DNA of 64,000 nucleotides from an uncultured Myxococcaceae bacterium (GCA_945952225.1 CAMFHP010000027.1:18702-82701), one strand, 5' to 3'. Shown: positions 1 to 9,727, counted from the stretch's first letter. Translations and numbers: made by a program. Notes: a model not told the origin generated them from the sequence alone.

Positions 1-263
1 TTCTTCTTCCACCCGTGGATCCACTGGGTGATGCCGTCCTTCACGTAGACCGAGTCGGTCACGATCCGCACGCTCACGGGACGCTTCAGCGCTTCGAGCG
101 CCATGATGGCCGCCATGAGCTCCATGCGGTTGTTCGTCGTGTCGGCCTCGCCGCCCCAGAGCTCGCGCTCATTGCCGTTCCATCGCAGCAGCGCGCCCCA
201 GCCGCCGGGCCCGGGATTCCCCGAGCACGCGCCGTCGGTGTAGATCTCGACCTTGTCGCTCAT
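1..263 (-). CDS. rnhA: Ribonuclease HI, 3' end cut off by the window
   Basis: The first 87 residues of RNase HI, which cleaves the RNA strand of RNA-DNA hybrids (Okazaki primers, R-loops) in the cytoplasm. The reading frame starts with ATG at 263 and is still open at base 1. Visible family marks are [15 protein letters not shown] with the first catalytic Asp at residue 10, [10 protein letters not shown] with the catalytic Glu, and the ITDS-like VTDSVYV segment with the next catalytic Asp. The last catalytic Asp lies outside the window. The gene is transcribed away from the unknown gene at 405, with about 140 bp between the two starts. Identification is very secure; only the C-terminus is unseen. 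Confidence 0.95.
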   Translation of the reverse strand, partial: MSDKVEIYTDGACSGNPGPGGWGALLRWNGNERELWGGEADTTNNRMELMAAIMALEALKRPVSVRIVTDSVYVKDGITQWIHGWKK

Positions 264-404
264 GGCTGCGCTTCGCATACCACGGCGCCGCCGCAACGAA
301 CGCGCTTGAACGCGCACGACGCCCGCGGGCACCCTCACGGCCTCCATGATCGCGCCCTCCCGCAGCGTCGCTCCGCACTCCATCGTTCATGATCGAGGCG
401 CGCG

Positions 405-2246
405 ATGATCCGCGTGGTGATCGACGCGAGCGATGCGCCCGCCGACGCGTCCTTCGCTGCGCTCTCCGAGGCGCTCTTCGATGCGGCCATCGCCGTCGCG
501 CCGCCGCGCATCGCGCTCGTGCTCACCGAGGCGCACCGCGCGAAGCTCTCCGCGCGCTTCGCCCGCCACGAGGCGCTCCAGGTGGTCATCGTGCGCGACG
601 CCGACGGCGCATGGGAGCGTGTCGAACGCCTCGCCTCCGCGGGCGCCGTGGTGGTCTCGCAGCGCCGCTACCGACCGCTGCTCCACTGGGTCGCGGTCAC
701 GTGGACGCCCGCGCTCGAACTCTCACCCGCCGACGGTCTCTCGCGCTGGCGCGATGGCCTCGCGCTCGACGACGTGCCCGCCGCCGCGTCGTTGCGCGAC
801 GTCGCCCTGCTCGTCGAGTCCGCCGACGCCGCGATGCCGCCCGCGTCGTTGCGTGAGCCCGCGGTGAAGCTCCGCGCGCTGCTCGCCGCGCTCTCGTACG
901 GACGCGAGGTGCTCGCGAAGCACGACGGCACGTGGATCGGCACCGGCGACACACCCATCGACGCGAAGACCCGCCTCGCGTGGGCGAAGGCCCTCGACGT
1001 GCCCGCCATCGCCACGCCCGCCGAGTGGGCCACGCTGCTCCTCGAACGCGCGAAGGAGTTCGGCGTCGGCGTGATCGCGCTCGGCGACGAGGTGGAGCTC
1101 GAAGCGCAGCGCGCCCGCGTGGCCCGTGGCGCATCGCCCAATCGCGCGGTGGTCGTGGGCGGCGCGCTCCATCTGGTGAACGTGCCCGACGAGCTCCGTG
1201 CGCAGCTCACGTCGATGCACGGCGTCTTCTTTCACGAGGTCACCGCGCGCGTGTCGGGCTTCGACCGCGTGCAGGCCCTCGCGCTCTCGCATCCCGCGGA
1301 GGCCTGGCTCGATGATCCCTTCGTCGACCGCGCGCTCACGAGCGTCGATCCGCAGGGCGCCGACCGCGACGAGCTCGAGTTCGCGCGCGCGTCGCTCCTG
1401 CTCCACGACCGTCTCGCGCCCCGCGCTGCGCCGCGCCGTCGCGACTGGCGCGCGCACCTCGCCGAGGCGCTCGCCCACGACCCGCCGCCCGTCGCGCTGC
1501 GCGTGCCTCCCACCGTGCGCCACGATGGTGTGACGACGGTGATGCTCCCGCACCGCGAGGTCGACCGGCGTGCCTCGCAGCGGGGCAAGGAGCTCGTGGG
1601 CGTGCGTGCGATCGCGGAGCCGCGCATCGACCGTGACGACGGCCTCGTGACCCTCACCGCAGCCACGGAGCGTGTCGGCGGCGGCGAGTGGAACGCGTGG
1701 ATCGCGCAGCGGCGCTTTCTGCTCCCCACGGGCCGCGCGGTCGATGACGAAGAACTCCGCGTCGACCTCTTCGTGCGCGCGCCCTCGCGCAACGCGCTCA
1801 CGCCCGACCTCCTGCGCTGGTGGAACCAGAACCCCGACGACCATCAGCTCGGACTCTTCTGGCCCTCGACGGTGGTGCCCTTCGCCGAAGGGCTCTGGCG
1901 CGACGCCGACCGCGACCTCGCGATGCTCTGGATCGCGCTGCGCCGCGCGCTCGCGAAGGGCCTCGACGTGACGCTGGCGGACGGGACCGGCGTGCTCGAA
2001 CTGGGCGGCGGTCACGTCGCCGAGGTGTGCGCCACGGACCGATCGCTGCACGCGAGCGGCGCCCTCGATGCGGCCTTCGTGTGCGCCTTCGACGGCGCGC
2101 CCCCGCTCACCCTCGACCGCCACGCGTGGACGCGCCGCAGCGACAGGCACGGCCCTGCCATTCCGCGCGCGCTCGACCTCGCGCACGGTGACGTGCGGCT
2201 CCGCGTGACGCTGCTCCCGACCCCGTGGGATGCGCCCGCGCGTTGA
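405..2246 (+). CDS. Large protein of unknown function, 613 aa
   Basis: No family is recognised. The protein is soluble-looking, with no signal peptide, lipobox or transmembrane segment, and is rich in Ala, Arg, Asp and Val with many short predicted strands. The start ATG at 405 has a modest purine-rich GAGG upstream. Around residues 375-400 there is a basic stretch, and near residue 470 a Trp-rich segment (RWWNQNPDDHQLGLFWPS) that may be a diagnostic motif. It stands alone: RNase HI is divergent upstream, and the tRNA-Val pair downstream points towards it, separated by a hairpin. Codon use matches the neighbours, so it is very probably a real gene, but no function can be assigned. Confidence 0.8.
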   Translation: MIRVVIDASDAPADASFAALSEALFDAAIAVAPPRIALVLTEAHRAKLSARFARHEALQVVIVRDADGAWERVERLASAGAVVVSQRRYRPLLHWVAVTWTPALELSPADGLSRWRDGLALDDVPAAASLRDVALLVESADAAMPPASLREPAVKLRALLAALSYGREVLAKHDGTWIGTGDTPIDAKTRLAWAKALDVPAIATPAEWATLLLERAKEFGVGVIALGDEVELEAQRARVARGASPNRAVVVGGALHLVNVPDELRAQLTSMHGVFFHEVTARVSGFDRVQALALSHPAEAWLDDPFVDRALTSVDPQGADRDELEFARASLLLHDRLAPRAAPRRRDWRAHLAEALAHDPPPVALRVPPTVRHDGVTTVMLPHREVDRRASQRGKELVGVRAIAEPRIDRDDGLVTLTAATERVGGGEWNAWIAQRRFLLPTGRAVDDEELRVDLFVRAPSRNALTPDLLRWWNQNPDDHQLGLFWPSTVVPFAEGLWRDADRDLAMLWIALRRALAKGLDVTLADGTGVLELGGGHVAEVCATDRSLHASGALDAAFVCAFDGAPPLTLDRHAWTRRSDRHGPAIPRALDLAHGDVRLRVTLLPTPWDAPAR

Positions 2247-2276
2247 GCCCCGAAACCCGGTGCGTTGAAACGACAA

Positions 2277-2308
2277 AGGCCGCCGACGCACCATGCGTTC
2301 GACGGCCT
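2277..2308 (-). terminator. Intrinsic terminator after the first tRNA-Val copy
   Basis: Read on the minus strand this is a long GC-rich inverted repeat (AGGCCG arm pairing with CGGCCT, plus a CGCA/TGCG inner stem) followed by TTTGTC. It lies 8 bp beyond the 3' end of the lower tRNA-Val gene, where a terminator for the tRNA transcript is expected. The same hairpin also sits 30 bp after the stop of the convergent unknown gene and could act in both directions. Confidence 0.7.
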
Positions 2309-2316
2309 CTGGAGGG

Positions 2317-2388
2317 TGCGGGCAACAGGATTTGAACCTGTGACTTCGTCCGTGTGAAGGACGCACTCTACCGCTGAGTTATGCCCGC
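2317..2388 (-). tRNA. tRNA-Val (anticodon CAC), copy 1
   Basis: A complete 72-nt cloverleaf reads on the minus strand. The acceptor stem is GCGGGCA/TGCCCGC, the D-stem ACTC/GAGT, the anticodon stem CGTCC/GGACG with loop TTCACAC, and the T-stem ACAGG/CCTGT with loop TTCAAAT. Loop positions 34-36 are CAC, which decodes GUG valine. The discriminator base is A, but the following bases are CCC, so the 3' CCA is not encoded and must be added by the CCA enzyme. The body is identical to copy 2 at 2465. Confidence 0.95.
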
Positions 2389-2425
2389 GGACGTGGGGTA
2401 CGACCGCGCCTCATCCGAGACGACG

Positions 2426-2457
2426 AAGGCCATCGAAGCGTGTGCTTGGATGGCCTT
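2426..2457 (-). terminator. Hairpin between the two tRNA-Val genes
   Basis: The arms AAGGCCATC and GATGGCCTT form a near-perfect 12-bp stem with an AAGC/GCTT inner section and a 4-base loop. Downstream on the minus strand the sequence is CGTCGTC rather than a clean T-run, so it may be a weak terminator or a processing signal between the two tRNAs. It resembles the hairpin that follows copy 1, which suggests that tRNA and hairpin were duplicated together. Confidence 0.5.
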
Positions 2458-2464
2458 CTGGTGG

Positions 2465-2536
2465 TGCGGGCAACAGGATTTGAACCTGTGACTTCGTCCG
2501 TGTGAAGGACGCACTCTACCGCTGAGTTATGCCCGC
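2465..2536 (-). tRNA. tRNA-Val (anticodon CAC), copy 2
   Basis: The 72-nt body is identical to copy 1, with the same stems and the CAC anticodon for GUG codons. Unlike copy 1, the A discriminator is followed by CCA (2462-2464 read on the minus strand), so the 3' CCA is encoded. This copy is proximal to the promoter at 2555-2583, and copy 1 follows 76 bp downstream. Two copies fit the heavy use of GTG valine codons in this GC-rich genome. Confidence 0.95.
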
Positions 2537-2554
2537 GTCGCGTTGGGGAGGCCG

Positions 2555-2583
2555 TTTGTACGCAGGGCCCCTCGACCCGTCAA
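2555..2583 (-). promoter_or_regulatory. Sigma-70-type promoter for the tRNA-Val pair
   Basis: On the minus strand there is TTGACG, exactly 17 bp, then TACAAA: close to consensus at both boxes, which stands out in DNA this GC-rich. The -10 box ends 18 bp upstream of the mature 5' end of tRNA copy 2, leaving room for a short leader removed by RNase P. A strong promoter is expected for stable RNA. The adjacent A-rich patch (AAAAGAAAAA) sits just upstream of the -35 box, like an UP element. Confidence 0.75.
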
Positions 2584-2662
2584 AAGAAAAATGACGGCGC
2601 CCAACGGCCGCTTGTCGATTTTCCGCCGCGACCCGCATGATCCCGCGCATGGAGACTGCCCG

Positions 2663-4321
2663 ATGCCCTCGGTGATCACGGCCTTTCGCGACCTCGACCG
2701 GCTCCGCGAGATCGCGGTGGTGCTCGCGCGGCACGGCTTCGGCGAGGTGGTGCAGCGCCTCGGCCTCGAAGGCTTCGTGACGGCGCAGCGGGCGAACACC
2801 GAGCTCCACGCGGCCTCGCTGGGGCAGCGCCTGCGCTTCGTGCTTCAAGACCTCGGCCCCTCGTTCGTGAAGCTCGGGCAGATCGCGTCGACGCGCGCGG
2901 ACCTCATTCCCGCCGACGTGATCGCCGAGCTCAAGGTGCTGCAAGACGAGGTGAAGCCCGTCGCGTGGGCCGAGGTGAAGCGCGAGATCGAAGACGACCT
3001 CGGCGGCGCCCTCGCCGACCTCTTCGAATACGTCGACGAGGAGCCCCTCGCGAGCGCCTCCATCGCGCAGGTGCACCGGGGGCGGCTGCGCGAGGGCGAC
3101 GAGGTGCTCGACGTGGCCATCAAGGTCCAGCGTCCGCGCATTCGCGACACCGTCGAGCGCGACATCGACCTGCTCTACTGGTTCGCCCGCGCGATGGAGC
3201 GCGCGATCCCCGAGTCGCGGCGTTACTCCCCCGTCGACCTCGTCGCCGAGTTCGACCGCTCGATGCAGGCCGAGATCGACTTCATGCAGGAGGCCGAGCA
3301 CGCCGAGCGCTTCGCCAAGAACTTCGAGGGCGACACGCGGGTGCGCTTTCCGAAGGTCTACCGTCGCGTGTCGGGCAAGCGGGTGCTGACGCTCGAGTTC
3401 TTTCACGGCATGCACCTCGACGACGCCATCGCCGCGGGCTGGGACGGCAAGCGCATCGCGTCGATGTCCGTGGGCGTGATCATCAAGATGGTGTTCGAAG
3501 ACGGCTTCTTTCACGCCGATCCGCACCCCGGAAACATCATCGTGATGGGCACCGCCGAGGAGCCCGTGCTGGGCATTCTCGACCTGGGCCTCGTGGGCCA
3601 CCTCTCGGGCCCCATGCGCGACAAGGCGCTGGAGCTCATCGTGGCCGCCGTGCGCGAAGACTTCGACGCCGTGGCCGACGCGCTCTACGCGCTCGGTCGT
3701 CCGACGCGCAAGGTCGACATGCGCGACTTTCGCAACGACGTGCAGACGCTCGGGCGCAAGTACCTCGGTCGCAAGCTCGCGGACCTCCAGGCCTCGGCGC
3801 TCGTGCGCGACCTCATCTGGGGCGCGGTGAAGCACGGCATCGACATGCCGCCCGACTTCGTGATGGTCGGTCGCGCGCTCATGACCATCGAGGGCACGGG
3901 GCGGCAGCTCCACCCCGACCTCGACCTGCTCCACGAGGCGCGGCCCCATGTGCTGCGGCTCATCGCACAGCGGTTCTCGCCCGATCGCATCGGCAACGAT
4001 GTGCTTCGCACGGCGCTGCGCCTCGGCGGCATGGCCGGGCAGATGCCCGAGCAGGTGAGCGAAATTCTCGATGACCTTCGCAAGGGTCACCTCACGCTCA
4101 AGTCGTCGGACCCCGAGCTCGCCCCCGTCGCCGATCGCCTCGGACGCAGGCTCTACAGCGGGCTCACGGTGTCGGCGATGGTGCTCGGCGGCGCGCTGCT
4201 CATCGCCATGACCCAGGGGCCGCGCATGTGGCTCGGCGTGCTGCTCCTCGCGGGCGCGGCGCTTCAATCGGGTGCGCACCTGCTCCGCGACTGGTGGCGC
4301 GCGCTGTCGCTCCGGCGGTGA
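2663..4321 (+). CDS. ubiB: UbiB/AarF/ABC1-family atypical kinase-like ATPase
   Basis: A 552-residue protein of the UbiB (ABC1/ADCK) family, membrane-anchored kinase-like ATPases that support ubiquinone or other isoprenoid-lipid metabolism. Family marks in order are the KxGQ motif (KLGQIASTRADLIP, about residue 69), the Ala-rich loop ASIAQVHRG replacing a normal glycine loop, the VAIKVQRP lysine, the catalytic loop HADPHPGN (about 283) and the metal-binding DLG (about 305). Two hydrophobic C-terminal segments (about 500-545) match the family anchor. The ATG at 2663 was chosen because GGAGA lies 7 bp upstream and the protein then begins at the usual position; an in-frame ATG at 2543 would overlap the tRNA promoter region. 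No ubiquinone genes are adjacent, so the exact quinone or lipid role is inferred. Confidence 0.9.
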   Translation: MPSVITAFRDLDRLREIAVVLARHGFGEVVQRLGLEGFVTAQRANTELHAASLGQRLRFVLQDLGPSFVKLGQIASTRADLIPADVIAELKVLQDEVKPVAWAEVKREIEDDLGGALADLFEYVDEEPLASASIAQVHRGRLREGDEVLDVAIKVQRPRIRDTVERDIDLLYWFARAMERAIPESRRYSPVDLVAEFDRSMQAEIDFMQEAEHAERFAKNFEGDTRVRFPKVYRRVSGKRVLTLEFFHGMHLDDAIAAGWDGKRIASMSVGVIIKMVFEDGFFHADPHPGNIIVMGTAEEPVLGILDLGLVGHLSGPMRDKALELIVAAVREDFDAVADALYALGRPTRKVDMRDFRNDVQTLGRKYLGRKLADLQASALVRDLIWGAVKHGIDMPPDFVMVGRALMTIEGTGRQLHPDLDLLHEARPHVLRLIAQRFSPDRIGNDVLRTALRLGGMAGQMPEQVSEILDDLRKGHLTLKSSDPELAPVADRLGRRLYSGLTVSAMVLGGALLIAMTQGPRMWLGVLLLAGAALQSGAHLLRDWWRALSLRR

Positions 4322-4337
4322 TCGTCGCGACGGGGTC

Positions 4338-4364
4338 TTGCGCGGGCGCAACGGTGGTTACACT
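4338..4364 (+). promoter_or_regulatory. Candidate promoter of the FemAB/GNAT-like gene
   Basis: TTGCGC at 4338 and TACACT at 4359 lie 15 bp apart (16 if the first box is read as CTTGCG). TACACT is followed directly by ccgcgcc and the GTG start comes 18 bp after the -10 box, giving a leader of about 12 nt. It is one of several starts in the window with the same layout. It falls in the 61-bp gap after the UbiB gene. Confidence 0.5.
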
Positions 4365-4382
4365 CCGCGCCTCTGACCTCCC

Positions 4383-5549
4383 GTGAACGAGCTCACCTTT
4401 CGCATCCACGAGTCCGTCGCATCGATCCCCGAGCCCGCGTGGAACAGCCTCCGCGACGAGGCGTGGACCCCGTTCCAGTCGTACGCGTGGATGCGCGCGC
4501 TCGAAGAGACGGGCTGCGCGGTGCCGAAGCGCGGATGGACCCCGATGCACATGGCCCTCTGGCGCGGCGACGAGCTCCTCGCGCTCGCCCCCGCGTACGC
4601 GCGGACCGACAGCCAGGGCGAGTTCGTCTTCGACCACGGGTGGGCCAACTCCGCGGTGCGCGCGAACATCCGCTACTACCCGAAGCTCACGCTCGCCGTG
4701 CCCTTCACGCCGTGCCTCGGGCGCAGGGTCTTCACGCGCCCCGGTGAAGATCGCGAGCTCCTCGCGCGCACGCTGCTCCGTCAGGTCTTCGAGGCCGCCG
4801 CCGAGGCCGGGCTCTCGTCGGTGCACGTGCTCTTTCTCACCGACGACGAGGCGCGCTACGCCGAGGCTGAAGGGGCCGCGATCCGTCACGGGGTGCAGTT
4901 CCACTGGCAGAACCCGGGCTACGCGAGCTTCGACGACTACCTCGGTCGCTTCACGTCACGGCGCCGCAAGAACCTCCGCAAGGAGGCCGACGCCTGGCGC
5001 GAGCAGAACCTCACGCTCACCACGCGCCGCGGTCCCGCGCTCAGCGCCGCCGACGCGCCGCTCGTCCACCGGCTCTACACGTCGACGGTCGACAAGTTCG
5101 TGTGGGGCAAACGGTATCTCACCACGGCCTTCTTCGAACGCGTGCTCACCGAGTGCAACGACGCGGTGGAACTCGTGGAGGCGAAGCGCGAGGGCGAGGT
5201 GATCGCCGGGGCCTTCAACGTCGCATCGCCCACGCACCTCTACGGGCGCTACTGGGGGTGCTTTGAAGAGCATCCCTTTCTGCACTTCTCGGTCTGTTAT
5301 TACCACTCGATCGAGGAGTGCATCTCACGCGGGGTGAAGGTCTTCGAGGGAGGCGCGGGCGGGGAGCACAAGGTGTCGCGGGGCTTCGAACCCTTCATCA
5401 CCCGCTCGGCGCACGTGATGACCCACGCGGGCCTCGACGCGGCGGTGAAGCGGTTCTGCGCCGAGGAGCGTGCTGCCATCGAGCAGGAGTGGCCCGACAT
5501 GCTCGCGGCCGCTGGAATGAAGCCCTGGAGCGCAGCGCCCCGTGGTTAG
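4383..5549 (+). CDS. FemAB/GNAT-like acyltransferase (DUF482 family)
   Basis: A 388-residue member of the DUF482/COG3146 group of GNAT-fold proteins, related to FemAB peptidoglycan aminoacyltransferases and often described as peptidoglycan recognition or biosynthesis proteins. Recognisable segments are the N-terminal PFQSYAWMRALEETG, the DHGWANSAVR loop, SRRRKNLRKEADAW around residue 200, and the C-terminal YHSIEECISRGVKVFEGGAGGEHKVSRGF, split here by position but contiguous near residues 305-335. The start is GTG at 4383 with little Shine-Dalgarno sequence, consistent with a short leader. The stop lies 16 bp before the clpS start, so it may be co-transcribed with clpSA. The natural substrate is not known for the family. 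Confidence 0.8.
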   Translation: MNELTFRIHESVASIPEPAWNSLRDEAWTPFQSYAWMRALEETGCAVPKRGWTPMHMALWRGDELLALAPAYARTDSQGEFVFDHGWANSAVRANIRYYPKLTLAVPFTPCLGRRVFTRPGEDRELLARTLLRQVFEAAAEAGLSSVHVLFLTDDEARYAEAEGAAIRHGVQFHWQNPGYASFDDYLGRFTSRRRKNLRKEADAWREQNLTLTTRRGPALSAADAPLVHRLYTSTVDKFVWGKRYLTTAFFERVLTECNDAVELVEAKREGEVIAGAFNVASPTHLYGRYWGCFEEHPFLHFSVCYYHSIEECISRGVKVFEGGAGGEHKVSRGFEPFITRSAHVMTHAGLDAAVKRFCAEERAAIEQEWPDMLAAAGMKPWSAAPRG

Positions 5550-5565
5550 AATGGAGGCCGTCGCC

Positions 5566-5895
5566 ATGGCGGGAAGACCGAGAGAAGAGACCGATTCGAA
5601 CACCATCGTCGAGACGCGGAGCGAGAAGAAGCTCGCCAAGCCGCGGCTCTACAAGGTGCTGCTCCACAACGATCACTACACGACGCGCGAGTTCGTCGTG
5701 GCCATCTTGATCGAGATCTTTCGCAAGTCGGAGAGCGACGCCGTCGCCATCATGATGCACGTGCATCAGCGGGGCGTGGGCGTGGCCGGCGTGTACACGT
5801 ACGAGGTCGCGCAGACGAAGATCCACCAGGTGGAACAACTCGCGCGGGAGAACGAGTTTCCGCTGCTCCTGACGATGGAACCGGAGGACGACTGA
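5566..5895 (+). CDS. clpS: ClpS adaptor protein of the ClpAP protease
   Basis: A 109-residue ClpS, the N-end-rule adaptor that binds proteins with bulky N-terminal residues and hands them to ClpA. The diagnostic PRLYKVLLHNDHYTTREFVV is seen, including the Asn-Asp-His substrate pocket, followed by the MHVHQRGVGVAGVYTYEVA segment with its pocket His. The ATG at 5566 was chosen over in-frame starts at 5542 and 5551 because GGAGG sits 8 bp upstream. Its stop codon is immediately followed by the clpA ATG. It has an N-terminal tail of about 25 residues, of the sort that reaches into the ClpA pore. Confidence 0.95.
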   Translation: MAGRPREETDSNTIVETRSEKKLAKPRLYKVLLHNDHYTTREFVVAILIEIFRKSESDAVAIMMHVHQRGVGVAGVYTYEVAQTKIHQVEQLARENEFPLLLTMEPEDD

Positions 5896-8220
5896 ATGGC
5901 ATCGCAACCGACCGTTTCGAAGGAACTGCAGGCCGCCCTCCGTCGCGCCGTCACCGAGGCCGAGACGCTGCGCCACGAGTACGTCACGCTCGAACACCTG
6001 CTCCTCGCGTTTCTCGGTGACGAGTGGACGCGCAAGGCCCTGCGCGCGTGCGGCGCCGACGTGAAGCGCCTGGAGCGCAACCTCCGCGAGTCGCTCGAAG
6101 AGACGCAGGAGCCCGTGGCCCCGTCGCAGCGCCTCGAGGTGCAGCAGACGCTGGGCGTGACGCGCGTGCTTCAGCGCGCGGCCATGCACGCGATGTCGGC
6201 GGAGCAGAAGGCCATCGACGTGGGCTCCGTGCTCATCTCGTTCTTTCGTGAAGAGGAATCGCCCGCGCTCTTTCTCCTCCAGAAGGAGGGCGTGTCGCGC
6301 ATGGACCTCATCAACTACTACTCGCACGGCGTTTCGAAGTTCGACGCCGAAGACGAGAGCACCGCGCTCGACCGCGCGAAGCGTGGGGCCGCGCCGAAGG
6401 GCGAGGGCGAGGGCGAGCAGCACGGCGACGGCGAAGACGGCGAAGAGGGCGACGGAGGCGCCGCCGATCCGCTGGAGAAGTTCACGCAGAACCTCAACCA
6501 GCAGGCCGCCGAGGGGAAGATCGACGCGCTCATCGGCCGCGAGCTGGAGCTCGAACGCACGGTCCGCATCCTCTGCCGTCGCAAGAAGAACAACCCCCTC
6601 TATGTGGGCGAGCCCGGCGTGGGCAAGACGGCCATCGCCGAGGGACTCGCGCTGCGCATCCACGAAGGCACCGTGCCCGAGGTGCTGAAGAACGCGACGG
6701 TGTACGCGCTCGACCTCGGCGCGCTCCTCGCGGGCACGAAGTTCCGCGGGCAGTTCGAAGAGCGCCTCAAGGGTGTGCTCAAGGCGCTGCAGAAGAACCC
6801 CGACGCGATCCTCTTCATCGACGAGATCCACACGATCGTCGGTGCGGGCGCCACGTCGGGCGGCTCGATGGACGCTTCGAACATGCTCAAGCCCGCGCTC
6901 TCGTCGGGCCGTCTGCGCTGCATCGGCAGCACGACCTACAGCGAGTACAAGGCCTCGTTCGAACGCGACCGCGCGCTGGCGCGGCGCTTTCAGAAGATCG
7001 AGGTCGGCGAGCCCTCGGTCGAAGACACCATCAAGATTCTCGAAGGGCTCCGTCCCCAGTACGAGAAGCACCACAACGTGTCGTACGAGCCCGAGGCCCT
7101 GCGCGGTGCCGCGGAGCTCTCGGCGAAGTACGTCAACGACCGGCTCCTGCCCGACAAGGCCATCGACGTGATCGACGAGTGCGGCGCGCAGGATCGGATG
7201 CGCCCCGCGGAGGCGCGTACGGGCCGGGTCACGCTCCACGACGTCGAGACGATCGTCGCGAAGATGGCGCGCATTCCCGAGAAGACCGTGACGGGCTCGG
7301 AGCGCGATCGGCTCCGTCACCTCGACCGCGATCTCAAGGGCCTCATCTTCGGGCAGGACGACGCCATCGACGCCATCACGAGCGCGATCAAGCTCGCGCG
7401 CTCGGGGCTGCGCTCGCCCGAGAAGCCCATCGGGAGCTTTCTCTTCGCGGGCCCCACGGGCGTCGGCAAGACCGAGCTCGCGAAGCAGCTCGCGAAGGTG
7501 CTCGGCGTGCAGTTTCTCCGCTTCGACATGAGCGAGTACTCGGAGCGGCACACGGTGTCGCGGCTCATCGGCGCGCCGCCGGGCTACGTGGGCTTCGACC
7601 AGGGCGGGCTCCTCACGGACGCCGTCACGAAGAACCCCTACGCCGTCGTCGTGATGGACGAGATCGAGAAGGCCCACCCCGAGCTCTTCAACATCCTCCT
7701 CCAGGTGATGGACCACGCCACGCTCACCGACAACAACGGCAAGAAGGCCGACTTCCGCAACATCGTGCTCATCATGACCACCAACGCGGGGGCCCGTGAA
7801 ATGAGCGAGAAGGTGATGGGCTTCGGCGCGCGCGAGGGCGGGCCCGATGCGTCGCGCGCGAAGTCGGCGCTCGAGCGCGTGTTCACCCCCGAGTTCCGCA
7901 ACCGTCTCGATGCGACGGTGCAGTTCCGCGGGCTCAGCGAAGAGGTGATCCTGCGCGTGGTCGACAAGGAGGTCGGCAACCTCCAGTCGCTCCTCGATGA
8001 GAAGAAGGTGACCGTGACCCTCTCGTCGGCCGCGCGCGCGTGGCTCGGCAAGAAGGGCTACGACCCGGCCTTCGGCGCGCGCCCCATGGCCCGCCTCGTC
8101 GAGAACACGCTCAAGAAGCCCCTCGCCGAAGCGCTCCTCTTCGGCGACCTCGCCGAGGGTGGCACCGCGCACGCCGACCTCGTCGACGACAAGATCACGC
8201 TCACCTTCACGAAGCGCTGA
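5896..8220 (+). CDS. clpA: ClpA, ATPase subunit of ClpAP protease
   Basis: A 774-residue HSP100 unfoldase that feeds substrates to ClpP. Order: Clp N-domain repeats (residues 1-145), a very acidic Glu/Asp/Gly linker (about 150-195), AAA-1 with Walker A GEPGVGKT and Walker B LFIDEIHTI, then AAA-2 with Walker A GPTGVGKTE and Walker B VVMDEIEKAHP, and a C-terminal small domain. Absence of a long ClpB-type middle coiled coil and the clpS gene directly upstream identify ClpA rather than ClpB or ClpC. The start ATG abuts the clpS stop, with GGAGGA at the end of clpS serving as ribosome-binding site. The acidic linker is more pronounced than in Escherichia coli. clpP is not in this window. Confidence 0.97.
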   Translation: MASQPTVSKELQAALRRAVTEAETLRHEYVTLEHLLLAFLGDEWTRKALRACGADVKRLERNLRESLEETQEPVAPSQRLEVQQTLGVTRVLQRAAMHAMSAEQKAIDVGSVLISFFREEESPALFLLQKEGVSRMDLINYYSHGVSKFDAEDESTALDRAKRGAAPKGEGEGEQHGDGEDGEEGDGGAADPLEKFTQNLNQQAAEGKIDALIGRELELERTVRILCRRKKNNPLYVGEPGVGKTAIAEGLALRIHEGTVPEVLKNATVYALDLGALLAGTKFRGQFEERLKGVLKALQKNPDAILFIDEIHTIVGAGATSGGSMDASNMLKPALSSGRLRCIGSTTYSEYKASFERDRALARRFQKIEVGEPSVEDTIKILEGLRPQYEKHHNVSYEPEALRGAAELSAKYVNDRLLPDKAIDVIDECGAQDRMRPAEARTGRVTLHDVETIVAKMARIPEKTVTGSERDRLRHLDRDLKGLIFGQDDAIDAITSAIKLARSGLRSPEKPIGSFLFAGPTGVGKTELAKQLAKVLGVQFLRFDMSEYSERHTVSRLIGAPPGYVGFDQGGLLTDAVTKNPYAVVVMDEIEKAHPELFNILLQVMDHATLTDNNGKKADFRNIVLIMTTNAGAREMSEKVMGFGAREGGPDASRAKSALERVFTPEFRNRLDATVQFRGLSEEVILRVVDKEVGNLQSLLDEKKVTVTLSSAARAWLGKKGYDPAFGARPMARLVENTLKKPLAEALLFGDLAEGGTAHADLVDDKITLTFTKR

Positions 8221-8275
8221 GCCGCGCACGTCGCTTCGCGCCCGTGTCTCCCGCGGTGCGCGCCCGTCACCGCGC

Positions 8276-8304
8276 TTTACGGGGGCGGCGGATCTGAGTA
8301 GGGT
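8276..8304 (+). promoter_or_regulatory. Promoter of the inositol-phosphate synthase gene
   Basis: TTTACG (8276-8281), 17 bp, TAGGGT (8299-8304). The ATG follows at 8316, so a transcript starting about 7 bp after the -10 box would carry a leader of only about 5 nt. No Shine-Dalgarno sequence is present, which fits leaderless or near-leaderless translation. The bases after the -10 box are ccgcgcc, as at other starts in the window. Confidence 0.6.
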
Positions 8305-8315
8305 CCGCGCCCTCT

Positions 8316-9629
<1,314 letters not shown>

Positions 9630-9651
9630 TCCGTTCGCATCCGCCTGCTGC

Positions 9652-9727
9652 GCGGTCGGATGCTGTGGTCGGACCGCCTCCGAATACCCCGCGTATTCCT
9701 CGGCGGTCCTCCCGCGCCTCCGACCGC
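9652..9727. repeat. Long imperfect palindrome, probable bidirectional terminator
   Basis: Nested arms can be paired by eye: GCGGTCGGA (9652) with TCCGACCGC (9719), GGACCGCC (9671) with GGCGGTCC (9702), and GAATAC (9682) with GTATTC (9693), leaving a 5-base tip. Fainter pairing continues outward. It lies between the converging inositol synthase and flippase genes, where a two-way terminator would work. There is no T-run of note, so a palindromic repeat element is the alternative. Confidence 0.65.

Noticed and set aside
2317..2536. Integrative element at the tRNA-Val genes
   Set aside because: No integrase, no repeated tRNA 3' fragment and no change in gene character lie next to the tRNA pair.
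2516..4351. A 611-residue minus-strand open frame antisense to the UbiB gene
   Set aside because: It has shadow-type His/Arg/Glu-rich composition and starts and ends around the real gene; it also runs into the tRNA.
5398..8229. A 943-residue open frame on the minus strand antisense to clpS-clpA
   Set aside because: It is rich in Arg, His, Leu and Glu with no family motif, and lies opposite clearly identified ClpS and ClpA. Such frames are a by-product of high-GC third codon positions.
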